A stretch of DNA of 64,000 nucleotides from Ancylostoma caninum (lineage: Eukaryota; Nematoda; Chromadorea; Rhabditida; Ancylostomatidae), in contig JBAJFG010000384.1 in assembly GCA_037903475.1 (NCBI GenBank), positions 1,061,001 through 1,125,000 on the forward strand. The letters run 5' to 3'. Both the position numbers and the translations under genes were made by a program. The notes under the pieces are model-generated. The model made no database searches, had not been told where the DNA came from, and saw nothing but the letters and a program-made list of their open reading frames with translations. Shown here piece after piece: positions 50,206-62,574 of this stretch (position 1 is its first letter; each line of letters starts with the position of its first letter).

Positions 50206-50522
50206 ATTAGGTTGGAAAATAACATCGTGCGTTTTTTTAATGTTTTTTTTCTCACGGAGATCTGAAATGTGCTTTATTGACCACCATGGACTACTTTGTA
50301 GCTCTCGTTTTGCTTTCCACCACTATCCTAATCTCGTTACTCAGTTCTCGCATCATGATTCCTTCCCTCCAAGTCGGCGGTGGTGAATACTACACATCAC
50401 TGTCGACTACTCGATGGATCAAATGTAGCTCAAGCGGCTAGAGTTGTCAAGTACAGCCATAGCGAAACCTTAACAGCTGAAAGGACAAAACAGAGGTGAT
50501 AAGCCCGTTTTAGTCAGGGCAA
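50206..50522 (+). repeat. mariner remnant cut by hAT insertion
   Basis: TTAGGTTGGAAAATAACATC after TA, followed by a stretch similar in order to the element at 46710 (TTTGTAGCTCTCGTTT, ATGTAGCTCAAGCGG). The hAT copy at 50531 interrupts it; its right end was not identified. Confidence 0.45.
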
Positions 50523-50530
50523 CTTTGGCC

Positions 50531-51973
50531 CATAGGTGCGATAGTCCGAGCCAAGGCTCAGACCCCTTTCACTTTGGAAGGGGGCCAATAGACCTCCTTC
50601 ACCAAACCAGTTACAGAAGACAAGGAAGTGAAGAAATCAAAAGTTTAGTAAAGTGAAACTGAACAAATTCAATGATAGAGGATCGATTCTATTGCTGTCC
50701 ATGTGAATAAAGGAGTCAGGAATCGAAATGACGTTAGTGTTGAATGGAGCGCGCAATGTGACCATTGCCGCAGACAGGGAAAATGACGAGCGAATTTCTA
50801 TGTGAACGATGAAGAATTAGATATGAGTGAAGGGTATCTAATTGAAGCTTAAACCTAGTAGAGTTTACGTGTCAGAAGTGGGAAGCGATAGATAGCATGT
50901 TTGCGGAGAAATTTTTGAACACATAAGGGTATGAAAAACATATCATGTATGTTTCTAAGATCATTATGGAGAAGTTCGCGAACTAACCGGAAAGAGGATA
51001 GTACTCCACAATTTGCGAAGATTTTCTCTTCATTACCGTATATGAATTCTGATAGTTAGTGTAAGAAGAGCAGGCAAAAAAGTGGTACCGACAGGACGGT
51101 CGAAAACTCTACAAATTAGGTGTTTTTCAAAGGATTTCGTCTTGTGTTCCGGAGAAAGTGGTAAGTATTTATATGTATACATACTAGAATAGATGCGCTT
51201 TCCACCCATATACAAATGTATGGGGGAAACCCTTTTCTGGTTGAAAAATAGGGTGGGTGAGCCGAAATAACGGGGCATTCTCGTGCCCGTTGTTAGACAA
51301 ATGGCGAGATAGTGCGATGAGGGAAGAGAGGCGCGCGCATGGGTGAGAATGGCTTCAGAAACATTCTCACCCCCCTTCACAGAAAAAGACACGCAACCAC
51401 ATGAAACGAGAAGTGGTTTATCAGTTAGGGGGGTGGAGGAGGAGAACATAGATACCCTTCACTCCTAGGTTTCATTCCCGAATAAGGCTGTAATATACAA
51501 AAATAGCCCAAAGGCAGGTCTAATTTCAGTGTCAAATTTTTGTATGTAGGAGAGAAGAAATGTTGTGCAGTTGTGTATGTATGAGTGGACCATATCATGA
51601 AGGTGTGCTGAAGACTATCTTCATTCATGTAATCAATGGCTGTTTCCTCATTTGAAAGCAGTATCCTAGAGCATCCGCAGCACGATAGCGATGACTCATC
51701 GCTATCGTACGGTTTCATGAAACTGTTGAAAGGTGTGTTTGCAGAAATATATTGCAAGATTTGCTCAGTTTCCATGGCATTTGAAGACATGTTGGGTATT
51801 ACATCAATGGATAGGGCATTGACACTTACTTACCAATACCACAACTCTTACTAAAAGGAAGCAGAAAGGCCCTCCCCCGCCCCCCCCCCCCCCCCCCGGT
51901 CGACACCCTTCACTTTTTGCCCGGTAACCCCCTTCACTTTGGCAGGGGCGTTCTCACCCCTATCGCACCTATG
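50531..51973 (-). mobile_element. hAT-type element, copy 1 (1443 bp)
   Basis: Ends CATAGGTGCGATAG and CTATCGCACCTATG are exact inverse repeats; an exact 8-bp duplication CTTTGGCC flanks it (50523-50530, 51974-51981). The inside matches copy 2 (54169-55557) in opposite orientation at roughly 95% by eye. A 121-codon ORF (minus strand, 51790-51425) is present in both copies but has no hAT transposase motif, and another ORF overlaps it on the other strand. A hairpin CGATAGCGATGA/TCATCGCTATCG lies near 51685. Probably non-autonomous. Confidence 0.88.
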
Positions 51974-51981
51974 CTTTGGCC

Positions 51982-53500
51982 TTGAGGTCGCTCCTCGTTC
52001 TGAACGCAACACTAGAGGTATAATATATATTAGGTCGTCAAGTATGACATGTCTGTTTTTGAGTGACGAGCATTTGAGTTTTGTTTCTCAAACGAGATTC
52101 AGTACAAGATATCTAAGTATACTCCTATACTATCACTGCGGCCCTGTCATCTTAACGGTATCTTGGTTGCGCCAACAGGTTAGAAGCGTCGAAAGCTACT
52201 GGAAATCAACTGGCGAACAGAGTTTCTAAGATCATGTTGAAAACTGCACATTTTTCCTGGGAAGAAGTGGCCTGATCCCTGAAAGCAGTTGTGGTCAAGT
52301 AGAGCGGGGTTTGGCCAGTGCAGTGAGTGGCAGATGGGTTCCCATCTCTGGATTTGTGAAATTTGGCCAAAAATTTTTACCCATTTTTGAGGGTCAGACT
52401 GGGAAAAATTCGTTTACCGAACCACTTTTAATTATCGTATTGCTCTGAACACCTAAATATTATTGGATTACAAAGGACTAAGCTTGGCGCTTATGCAGGC
52501 CTAGTTTGACTCCTATCCGCTTCCTCTACACCTTCCACCTCATCGTTATCCAGGTTCATCACAAGGCTCACTTCGCAGCTCCATGTCACCTGATTGTAAC
52601 TTCCCAAGCAAACTTTTCCGGTGTGAATGATCATCTCCAGTTTTTTGAATGGAGTTATTTCATTAAATATTCTGTCACACAATTTGTAAGTCTCTCGAAT
52701 CCCCTGGTGCATGAGAACACAGTGAAACGGTTGTGCCTCACCAACTCAGGAAACCTAGGAGTCGTCTTTTGCATGAAATTGGAAGGTGCAAATCGCCACA
52801 GGCGCGCTCGTACAAGACACTTTTTTCAGTAGTTCTGTATTACGGTCAAATCCATGCAGAACCCATGCGTCTCGGAATCCTACGCAATTTCGACGCAGAA
52901 TCCACGAAAGATCCACATTTTCTCGATCTAATGTAGGGATTCTGCATGGATATTCTTAGTTTTTGCAAGGGTATGCATCGGTTTTGCATGGATTCGCCCA
53001 TTGCTGGTATGGTTTTATATAGAATTACTGATTTCAAGACCGTGTTTTGCACGAGCACGCTAGTTTTAGTCATGGAATTTGCGTCTTTCAATCTTGTACA
53101 AAACACAGCTTTCGAGTTCCTTAAGAAGTTTAGTGAAAGCTTTACGAAATGCAATGAGAGAGGTTTCGCTATCATTTTTTGTGTGAATGGATTGTCTTCT
53201 CTCAGTGGAAACGCGCAACACTTTGGAATCTCGTTGTTTTCTTTTTGCGAAATCATTAACAGTGTGATCGATGAACGGCGATTTGCATCAGCGTCGCACC
53301 TACACATTGCAGAAGAGCGAAACTCTTCATGAAGAGCGTCTCCCTCCAGTCGTTTTTCGAATTTTTCCCTCATCGGTTTCAAAAATTTCGAAGAACAGCT
53401 ACGAGGCTTAGGAGTGTGCATCCCTCTTACACCAAAGAAACTTCGCACTCAGACAATTTTTGGGAAGGACCGCAGCAGAAAACCGGAAGAACCGACAGGT
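51982..53500. other. Spacer between hAT copies, with diverged inverted repeats
   Basis: A 200-codon minus-strand ORF (53448-52846) is rich in TGCATGGAT-like repeats. Its part near 53110-53040 is an inverse relative of 52760-52830, so it is likely repeat-derived. No host gene recognised. Confidence 0.4.
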
Positions 53501-53514
53501 GACCCGCGGTCCTT

Positions 53515-54168
53515 CCGGTTTCCTGCTGCATTCCTTCCGAATAACTACTGCGGTCCTTCCGAGGGGCTGTTGCGGTCCTTCCGAATAGCTGCTGCGGTCC
53601 TTCCGAAAAGCTGCTGCGGTATTTCCGAATGGCTACGTAGATGTGCACACCAGTTCCGCGGAAGTGCGTTACGTAACCAGTTCACTCCCGTGTTACCACC
53701 ACGCGGCGGTACCTACACAAGCAAAAATGTCAACCTCGCTGGGGATCAGTGGCTTTACGGTCCGACATACACATAAGGCCATTTTCCGAGCTTAAGTTCG
53801 GTACCACTGAGTTTCTGTTGGTCGCAACAAAACTGAGCTCCGTACATAAGGAGGGTATGATAACGCTCACTCTCTCTCCTGCATTCTGCTGCGGTCCTTC
53901 CGAGGGGCTGCTGCGCTTCTTCCGAGTGGCGACCGGGATGTGCGCGCCACTTCCGCAGAAACGCGCTATGCAACCGGGTTAGTCTCGTCGGACACCACAC
54001 GTTGGTACCCACACGCAAGAATAATAGTCGCGATGGGAGGTCTGTGGTTCTCAAGCCTGGACCAACACCACATTTTTGTTGGTCGCAACAAAACCGAACT
54101 CCGTATATAAGAAGGGTATCATAACGCTCACTCTCTCTCTTTCCCCATTCTGCTGCGGTTCTTCCGAA
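53515..54168 (+). repeat. Tandem duplication with CTGCTGCGGTCCTTCCGAA subrepeats
   Basis: The word GCTGCGGTCCTTCCGA recurs about every 22-24 bases at 53515-53635 and again at 53885, 54155 and 55625. Between these, two units of about 260 bp (about 53635-53900 and 53930-54168) are direct duplicates, each with GTTGGTCGCAACAAAAC, CCGTAYATAAG and CGCTCACTCTCTCT. hAT copy 2 inserted into the motif. Confidence 0.65.
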
Positions 54169-55557
54169 CAAAGGTGCGATAGGGGTGAGAACGCCCCTGC
54201 CAAAGTGAAGGGGGTTACCGGGCAAAAAGTGAAGGGTGTCGACCGGTGGGGGGAGGGCCTTTCTGCTTCCTTTTAGTAAGAGTTGTGGTATTGGTCAGTA
54301 AGTGTCAATGCCCTATCCATTGATGTAATACCCAACATGTCCTCAAATGCCATGAAAACTGAGCAAATCTTAAAATATATTTCTGCAAACACACTGTTCA
54401 ACAGTTTCATGAAAACGTACGATAGCGATGAGTCATCGCTATCGTGCTGCGGACGCTCTAGGATACTGCTTTCAAATGAGGAAACAGCCATTGATTACAT
54501 GAATGAAGATAGTCCTCAGCACACCTTCATGATATGGTCCACTCATGCATACACAACTGCACAACATTTCTTCTCTCCTACATACGAAAATTTGACACTG
54601 AAATTACACCTGCTTTTGAGCTATTTTTGCTTATTACAGCTTTATTCGGAAATGAAACCTAGGAGTGAAGGGTATCGATGTTCTCCTCATTCAATCCCCT
54701 AACTGATAAACCACATTTCGTTTCATGTGGTTGCGTGTCTTTTTCTGTGAAGGGGGGTGAGAATGTTTCTGAAGGCATTCTCACCCCATGCGCGCGCCTC
54801 TCTTCCCTCATCGCACTATCTCGCCATTTGTCTAACAACGGGCACGAGAATGCCCCGGGTTTCCCCCATACATTTGTATATGGGCGGAAAGCACATCCTT
54901 TCTAGTATGTATACATATAAACAATTACCACTTTCTCGGAAACACAAGACGAAATCCTTTGAAAAACACCTAATTTGTAGAGTTTTCGACCGTCCTGTTG
55001 GTACCACTTTTTTGCCTGCTCATCTTACACTAACTATCACAACTCATACACGAAAATGAAGAGAAAAACTTTGCAAATTGTGGAGAACTATCCTCTTTCC
55101 AGTTAGTTCACGAACTTTTCCATAATGATCTTAGAAACATACATGCTATGTTTTTCATACCCTTATGTGTTCAAAAATTTCTCTGCAAAAATGCTATCTA
55201 TCGCTTCCCACTTCTAACACATAAACTCTACTAGGTTTAAGATTCAATTAGATACCCTTCCACTCATATCTAATTCTTAATCCTTCACATAGAAATTCGC
55301 TCGTGATTTTCCGTCTGCGGCAATGGTCACACTGCGCGCTCCATTCAACACTAACGTCATTTCGATTCCTGACTCCTTTATTCACATGGACAGCAATAGA
55401 ATCGATCCTCTATCATTGAATTTGTTCAGTTTCACTTTACTAAACTTCTAATTTCTTCATTTCCTTGTCTTCTGTAACTGGTTTGGTGAAGGGGGTCTAT
55501 TGGCCCCCTCCCAAAGTGAAAGGGGTCTGAGCCTTGGCTCGGACTATCGCACCTATG
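54169..55557 (+). mobile_element. hAT-type element, copy 2 (1389 bp)
   Basis: Starts CAAAGGTGCGATAG and ends CTATCGCACCTATG, flanked by an exact 8-bp duplication CTTCCGAA (54161-54168, 55558-55565). In opposite orientation to copy 1 and about 2.2 kb away, so the two together form a large interrupted inverted repeat. It lacks small segments present in copy 1. The shared ORF (54340-54702) differs from copy 1 mostly by amino-acid-changing substitutions, which does not suggest selection on the protein. Confidence 0.88.
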
Positions 55558-55565
55558 CTTCCGAA

Positions 55566-57210
55566 TCTTTTCGTCTCTGCGTCTCTCGCCTCTTAACCAT
55601 ACACATGACTGAGATCTCTTTCTGCTGCGGTCCTTTTGAAATTTTGTCTGAGAACTAGACATTTCACAGTTGTCCAAAATGTTTCCCGATAGCGCAGAGT
55701 CACGAGGTTCAAGTGTATGCTCCTGGTCTTCTTGTTCGTGGAACAAGAACCACATGGAGAGCCAACCGGGCTTCTGCGTCTCACCTTGACGTGCGTTTTG
55801 CAAGATAGCGTGATTTTTGTAAAGAAGCTAGCACGTTGTCCTCTCTCATCTCACCGTCGCCACCGCCGAATGAGCATTTACACGTGCATCGTGTTCCGCG
55901 AGACAACGTCTTGTCGTCTCTTCATCGCCGTCTATTTAGTTGCCACTCTTGGGCTCTCGACTATCTCGGTCGAAATGGTCATTCTTAGCTTGATGTGTGC
56001 ATTTATAGGCATTCTATAGCGCTGATCTCGAGGCTGTTTTCTAAATTTTCCGTTCTGTTTTCTGTAACGAGCTGCGCCCATGTTTCTTGAACTGACTCGT
56101 ACTCATAATGCACAATTCGCAGCGACAGTGTCATTGCGGCTAATCAAGATCGACGTGCTGCTTGCAACTGCTCTTCAAAGTGTGTTCCAGCACATTAATT
56201 TTATAATGAATTGTGAGAACTTGTGATATTTCGCCCCGACAGACAGTGTCGTTGTGAAGTAAGCCGTAGACATTAGAACACCGCTGTTCATGTATGAGCT
56301 TCATTCGGGTAAGTTGGATTCATTGGCGCCACACTAACAAGGCTTTCATTCTCTAGAAAAGACTCAGAAGTCCGAAATCTCTGACATAGCTACTGCGCAC
56401 TACTTGGGGCTAGTACAACAGTGCGATATCTTAAATCTGGGCAAAAACAAATACTACGTCCAGCTCATAACAGAGAACAACGCAAGACTTTTGAACAACA
56501 GATGCATATATGTAATGATGGTGCATAGTTCATTACAAATGAGTACTCCCATCCGAATAGGCTTCTCTGATTAGCTATTTGCTCTTCACCACGTAGTTCC
56601 TGGGACGGGATGAAAGTGCAAATATTATACTTTCGTGGGCTTGAGCCGCACAAAGCAATATGTTCTCCTTTATTCTCGCATGCTGAAATATGTACGCATG
56701 TACATATATGGAAAACAAGCTTTTTTCTGCTACGGGGTGGCACTTTGTTTTCACTATTTTTATCCTCAACAGAGATCATCTGCTTAGTCCATATTATCTA
56801 GCACAGTCGAATTAACTACTGCTATTAACTACTACTTGTTTATACCATCCATTTCATTTCCCAGGATCGGATTAGTTTATGCCATCAAAAGGCATGGGTA
56901 TTTTAGAAGCGCCAGGAATTTCACCACAAATTCACCACATTTGCGATTCTGCTCGGTAATTCTGACATTCTGACATTAAGAGCAGCTTTCGCTCCAACCT
57001 TGGACGCTCGGTCACGTTGTTGGAATATTTCAGTTAGGACCGAATGATGTTCCACTTGCTTTTTATTCGAGTTGCGTTCGCATATATGTACGACGTACTA
57101 TAAAGACGCGACGAAACAGGGAATGCTGTGATTTACGCGTGAGAATGAGTGTTGTTGTCATGGCGCCATTTCTTCGCTATTCTGATGATAGCCGCTGTGA
57201 TAAATTATAT
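55566..57210. other. No supported gene
   Basis: Short ORFs, one with hydrophobic residues at 55870-56019; nothing recognised. The sequence directly after hAT copy 2 continues the 53.5-54.2 kb tandem motif. Confidence 0.4.
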
Positions 57211-57214
57211 ATTA

Positions 57215-57971
57215 TTAGGTTGAGGAAAAATAAAGTGTGACCTGACCTATTGAGTGTGTGAGCCGCCATAAACCGAATCATTTTCCGCCGTGTAAGGAAT
57301 TGCAGCTGCTTTCAAGCTGTTATAACGTCATGTAAGAGAAGGGTCTCTTATGGATATGCAGACGAAAAGCCGCAGTGGCTACAGCTCAAAATCTGATCGT
57401 TACGGACTGTAGGTGATACTGCGTTTCTGATACTCCGATGGAAGGACTGTTTTATCCATGAATGAAGAATCCTGACCAGAAATTTATATCATGTCTTCCT
57501 GCACAAGATCAAGACCGCGTCGACTAGGAACTCCACCAAGAGGCTATCAAAACAGCGGCTACAAATATTATCCATGGCATGGAACCAACCACACGTTGCA
57601 AAGGTTAACAAGTGACCAAGACCAAGAACACTAAACAGTGGACAATGGAAACTCTCCCTCAACCTGTAGTACATCTTGTCGATCCGAAGTTTGGGAGGAA
57701 AACCTCAGGAATGCGGGGAAGTCAAAATATGAGCGGGCCGCGATTTCGTCTCTTAGCGTAGCGATTTCTTTGAGGAGGACATTCACTCTTCGACTGGAAC
57801 AAGTAGAAGAGTGACTAATTTATATGGAGTATAACTCTTGCTTGGAGCCGTTGAATTAATATCTTTGTAGTTATTTCCGTTTTTAGATCAAATGGACTAC
57901 AACTAATATTAATGCAAGCGTTATTATAATTGTTACCATCAGTATGTTATTAATATAATTTCTCAACCTAA
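57215..57971. mobile_element. mariner-type MITE, 757 bp
   Basis: TTAGGTTGAGGAAAAAT (57215) and its inverse TCTCAACCTAA (to 57971), TA on both sides. Same end type as 43049-43704. The inside has no readable transposase. Confidence 0.65.
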
Positions 57972-58543
57972 TATTTAAAAGTCTAATTTAGAAGCTGACA
58001 TACTGTCCATCCTAAGCATAACCATTTGCATAAAAAAATGTCGCATCACCACCTGGAGCAATCGGGTATGAATTGGAACTGGAGACTGCCTACAGAAAGA
58101 ACCATCTCCAAACACACCTCACCTTGGTTCTGGCACAGTTGCTTCCATTCTCTGGACTTAACAAAAAAAGCATGCTTTTCACTTGGATAGCCGCAGAAAT
58201 CCGCTTCGTTCTCAACTGCCACAACTGATCATTCGCAATGTGCCAACATATAGATGTAGCATGATGGGAATCAATAGTAGAGTTGCCTAGTTTGCACGCG
58301 TCCGATCATTTCATCTCATTTATATGTCCGGGTTTGTTGGTCATCATTTGTCTTTTTCAAATCGACGCCAGCGCAGCCGTTCATTCCTAATTCTCGTGTC
58401 GTTTGATTGATTCCGTTCAGATTTCTCTGCAGTTGACGTTTTCTCGTTCTCTGATAAACGTGCTGGAGGAACACAGTGCGAACAGTGCAATGGTAGAGAA
58501 CAAAGCCTAGACTCTGCTGAGAACACGCATGTGAAGCGAGCTA

Positions 58544-61014
58544 CAGTCATCGCCGTAGAATCTGAAAAATTTCGCGGGATTCGCGTCTTTCGCGGGATTT
58601 GCGGGATTTTCTCGTAACTTGCTTAAAAATGATTTATTTTGAGAGGGAAAAGAACTGTGGTGTCTTATACAATGTCCTGCTCATGCTCACACACTAATCG
58701 CGTCCGATTTCCAGCAGCTGTCAGCAAATATTTCAATAAATTCGTTAATTACCTTGACCCCGCCCACTAATTGGGGTCAGACGCTAAAATTTTCACATTT
58801 TTTGCTTACAACTAACTAATTGGACATCTGGGACAGATTTTAATGGCAGTACTGTTTTCAGGATTCGACGGCGGATAGGTTGATGCAAAAATTATTCGGA
58901 AACCTTACAGTTTTTTCATCACCAAAATAATGCATTTTCCCCAAATTGCATGGCTTTTTTCAGCTGATAGAAGAAGTCTGGGGAGCTATGCTGATTCTAT
59001 CGGAATTTCCAGCAAACACATATTGATGTGGTTTGCACTGTGGTAAGCTTGCTTCGACTACTCGGTTATAAGCTAGCTGCGAAGTTAGTGATATGAGCAA
59101 AACCATTAGAATTTGTGGCAATTAATCAGCAAATTTTCTCATTGGTAGATTTCCTTTTCAGGTGTGTTTAGGGGAGGAAGTAAACTACTCTACGCTTTAA
59201 CTGTTGCATAGGTTTTCTACTGTAATCACGACACCCTAAGCTGAATAACCCCGCTTCAAAAAGGCCAAAAATCAAGTGTGTAAAAGTATCAGCACCAGAT
59301 TTCGAAGTTAGGTTTGCTCAGAAACGCTCACTACTCAACATTTGCGCTAAAACTGATGAACACTACTAAACAAAGTTGATTGCTTCTTGTATTGACCCCA
59401 ATGACCTTTCCTCAATTCCAGGTGCAGAGGGTACGTCGCGCCCTGGACGCGGGCTCAGTGAGGTGGCGGGGGTATGTTAGCACCTCAAACATTGTCCTCA
59501 GGCATATTTGGTTGTTTTCACGTATACCAGTAAACTTGGTCAGGTACTAGAAAACACGTTATATGGTTTCTACAATAAAATCTCCAAGAAATTTTTTGAC
59601 AAAAATTCGCGTTTTCATCATTTCAAAGCTTCTTTTCTAGCTTCACATCTGTCCACTCGGTTTCTCGCACCTTATACACATTAAAAACAACCTCTAATAT
59701 CGATGAAATTTCACAGATCCCACTTTAAACAGAAAAACCTGGTATCAAATATGACAAGAGATGCACTTTCGCATAGCTTCAGCAGCGTAACAGCGAGGTT
59801 CGGCAGAATTTTTCTTCGTGATCGTGGCGTACCGATGTGAAGCATTAGTCATTTGAACTACTATGGGATGTGAGCACCGTGTATGAGGAGCGAGAAACCG
59901 AGTGGACAGATGTGAAGCTAGAAAAGAAGCTTTGAAATGATGAAAACGCGAATTTTTGTCAAAAAATTTCTTGGAGATTTTATTGTAGAAACCATATAAC
60001 GTGTTTTCTAGTACCTGACCGAGTTCACTGATATACGTGAAAACAACCAAATATGCCTGAGGACAATGTTTGAGGTGCTAACATACCCCCGCGACCTCAC
60101 TGAGCCCGCGTCCAGGGCGCGACGTACCCTCTGCACCTGGAATTGAGGAAAGGTCATTGGGGTCAATACAAGAAGCAATCAACTTTGTTTAGTAGTGTTC
60201 ATCAGTTTTAGCGCAAATGTTGAGTAGTGAGCGTTTCTGAGCAAACCTAACTTCGAAATCTGGTGCTGATACTTTTACACACTTGATTTTTGGCCTTTTT
60301 GAAGCGGGGTTATTCAGCTTAGGGTGTCGTGATTACAGTAGAAAACCTATGCAACAGTTAAAGCGTAGAGTAGTTTACTTCCTCCCCTAAACACACCTGA
60401 AAAGGAAATCTACCAATGAGAAAATTTGCTGATTAATTGCCACAAATTCTAATGGTTTTGCTCATATCACTAACTTCGCAGCTAGCTTATAACCGAGTAG
60501 TCGAAGCAAGCTTACCACAGTGCAAACCACATCAATATGTGTTTGCTGGAAATTCCGATAGAATCAGCATAGCTCCCCAGACTTCTTCTATCAGCTGAAA
60601 AAAGCCATGCAATTTGGGGAAAATGCATTATTTTGGTGATGAAAAAACTGTAAGGTTTCCGAATAATTTTTGCATCAACCTATCCGCCGTCGAATCCTGA
60701 AAACAGTACTGCCATTAAAATCTGTCCCAGATGTCCAATTAGTTAGTTGTAAGCAAAAAATGTGAAAATTTTAGCGTCTGACCCCAATTAGTGGGCGGGG
60801 TCAAGGTAATTAACGAATTTATTGAAATATTTGCTGACAGCTGCTGGAAATCGGACGCGATTAGTGTGTGAGCATGAGCAGGACATTGTATAAGACACCA
60901 CAGTTCTTTTCCCTCTCAAAATAAATCATTTTTAAGCAAGTTACGAGAAAATCCCGCAAATCCCGCGAAAGACGCGAATCCCGCGAAATTTTTCAGATTC
61001 TACGGCGATGACTG
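58544..61014. mobile_element. TA-flanked foldback element with 1.14-kb terminal inverted repeats
   Basis: Ends CAGTCATCGCCGTAGAATCT (58544) and its exact inverse (to 61014), with TA at 58542-58543 and 61015-61016. The arms 58544-59679 and 59879-61014 are the same length, with only scattered mismatches and no net indel (paired positions sum to 119558 at both the outer and inner ends). The 199-bp loop has no transposase. Near each tip TTCGCGGGATT is repeated three times. The TACAGT start fits Tc1/mariner. A 101-codon ORF crossing loop and arm (60050-59745, minus) is a by-product. Confidence 0.88.
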
Positions 61015-61019
61015 TAACT

Positions 61020-61286
61020 TCATCGCGCCGAAAATTAGAGCTGTCTCATGCTAAATAGTAGGAGAGGTGAATGTATGCATGTAAAGTGGAACATTAATGG
61101 CACTTTGCGCTGACTCCAACTACATATTTCGGAGAGGTGACGCTCAATTCACTTCGAGGCGCTGAACTCAGTTCGCGAAAGCGCTCTCTATGCTATTCTG
61201 TAAGTAAATGCTATTCTGTAAATTCTGTATCAACACATAATATAAAGACAAAAAACTGCTTGTGCGTCTTTAGTCGTCGGTCAAAC
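61020..61286. other. Spacer, no feature seen
   Basis: Short AT-rich sequence between two transposons. Confidence 0.4.
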
Positions 61287-61288
61287 TA

Positions 61289-62037
61289 TTGGGTTGCCGC
61301 ATAATTATTGCGGCTCTTTTGCGGCTTCATTTCTCGTTAAAAATTGAAGCCTCTTGAATGTTTTTTTTTTCACGAGAACATTCCCGTTCTTTCATTTAGT
61401 AAAGGTGAAAATCGTATCCACATTAGCTATCGCCTGCTCTACTAATCCGGGTAACATTGGAATGCAGCACTTTTGGCAGTCGTAGGAGAGAAAGAGCCTC
61501 TATTGACGAGATTCTTAAGAAATTGACTCCACTCGTTTCGCTGAAGAATACAGAATCAAATTCCCATTCACGGTTCATAGGACCAATTAAGCCAAACTAC
61601 ATGCCTTTCGGAGCATTTTAAGAGGGAAAACAGTGTTCGAATGATCCACATTGAAGCATCCGGTCGGGATTCTCGCTGTGAAGCTTTGGTCATCTTTCAC
61701 GGCTGTGCAAAGTTGTTGTTGCTCAAAATTTGATGGCATAGTTGATCTCTTTCTTCTTCCTTTACATGCTACATTATGGGAATGAATAATCTTTCAACTT
61801 TTCTTCGCTAATTGCTCCTTCACCAAAAGTTTCGCTGAGATCGAGGAATGACGATGTTGCATACGAATCTTTCCCATTGCTAGAGCAGGCGATAGCGGAT
61901 GTGGATACGATTTTAGATTTAGTAGCACCTTTACTAAATGAAACAAGAGGAATACTTTGTGGAAAAAAAAACCACTTAAAATATCAATTCTTATTGAGAG
62001 AAGAAGTCGCAAAAACATTATTTATGCACAAACCTAA
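61289..62037. mobile_element. mariner-derived foldback element
   Basis: Ends TTGGGTTGCCGCATAATTAT (61289) and the inverse of TTAGGTTTGTGCATAAATAA (to 62037), TA on both sides. The transposase N-terminal region appears near 61405-61470 (+) and again inverted near 61920-61800 (-; FLDLSETFGEGAIS). The two share an almost exact inverse stretch around CGTATCCACAT. Same organisation as 41344-42050. Confidence 0.7.
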
Positions 62038-62039
62038 TA

Positions 62040-62570
62040 TATAATAGTTTAAATATGTCGGCAGACATACCTAGTACGCACTCTTTCAGAAATGAATGAA
62101 TAATCCGATTGCTCCGTCTTAGAAAGTTTTGATCTGATCTGACTTCTAGCTACCGTGTCGGTAAGCCGGAGGGGATCTGATTTCCATTGCAATTTTCATT
62201 GTTTACACGATGAACTCATAAGTTGGAATTCATCAGCACTTTTCCCATTATCACTCTTTTTTTCTGATTGTTTCTCCTTATTGCACCTTTTTTATTTTTC
62301 TTCTTCGGTTCCTCCTTAATATTGTTCGTTTTCTTGCTCCAGTGGACTTATTAGATCACATTGAATGAGTCGCGAAAGTTTTCATTCGCATTCTCGCAAC
62401 GATGTCGTCATATCATGAGTTCTAATAACGAGCTTACTTCGTCTGTCACGTGTGTGCGTGTGTCAGAAACGAAATTCTCTGATTGGCCAGTGATGGTGAT
62501 TACGAGGTCAACAAGATGATAGGGACGGGTATGGTGAGGTTCAAAGAATGAAGAGAAGCTCTAAAGGATG
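62040..62570. other. No feature seen
   Basis: T-rich sequence without ORFs, ends or repeats that I can name. Confidence 0.4.
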
Positions 62571-62574
62571 GGGA

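Noticed and set aside
52846..53448. 200-codon minus-strand ORF
   Set aside because: Built of TGCATGGAT-like repeats and an inverted relative of 52760-52830; no domain, likely repeat-derived.
59745..60050. 101-codon ORF in the large palindrome
   Set aside because: Spans loop and one arm, no transposase motif, chance opening.
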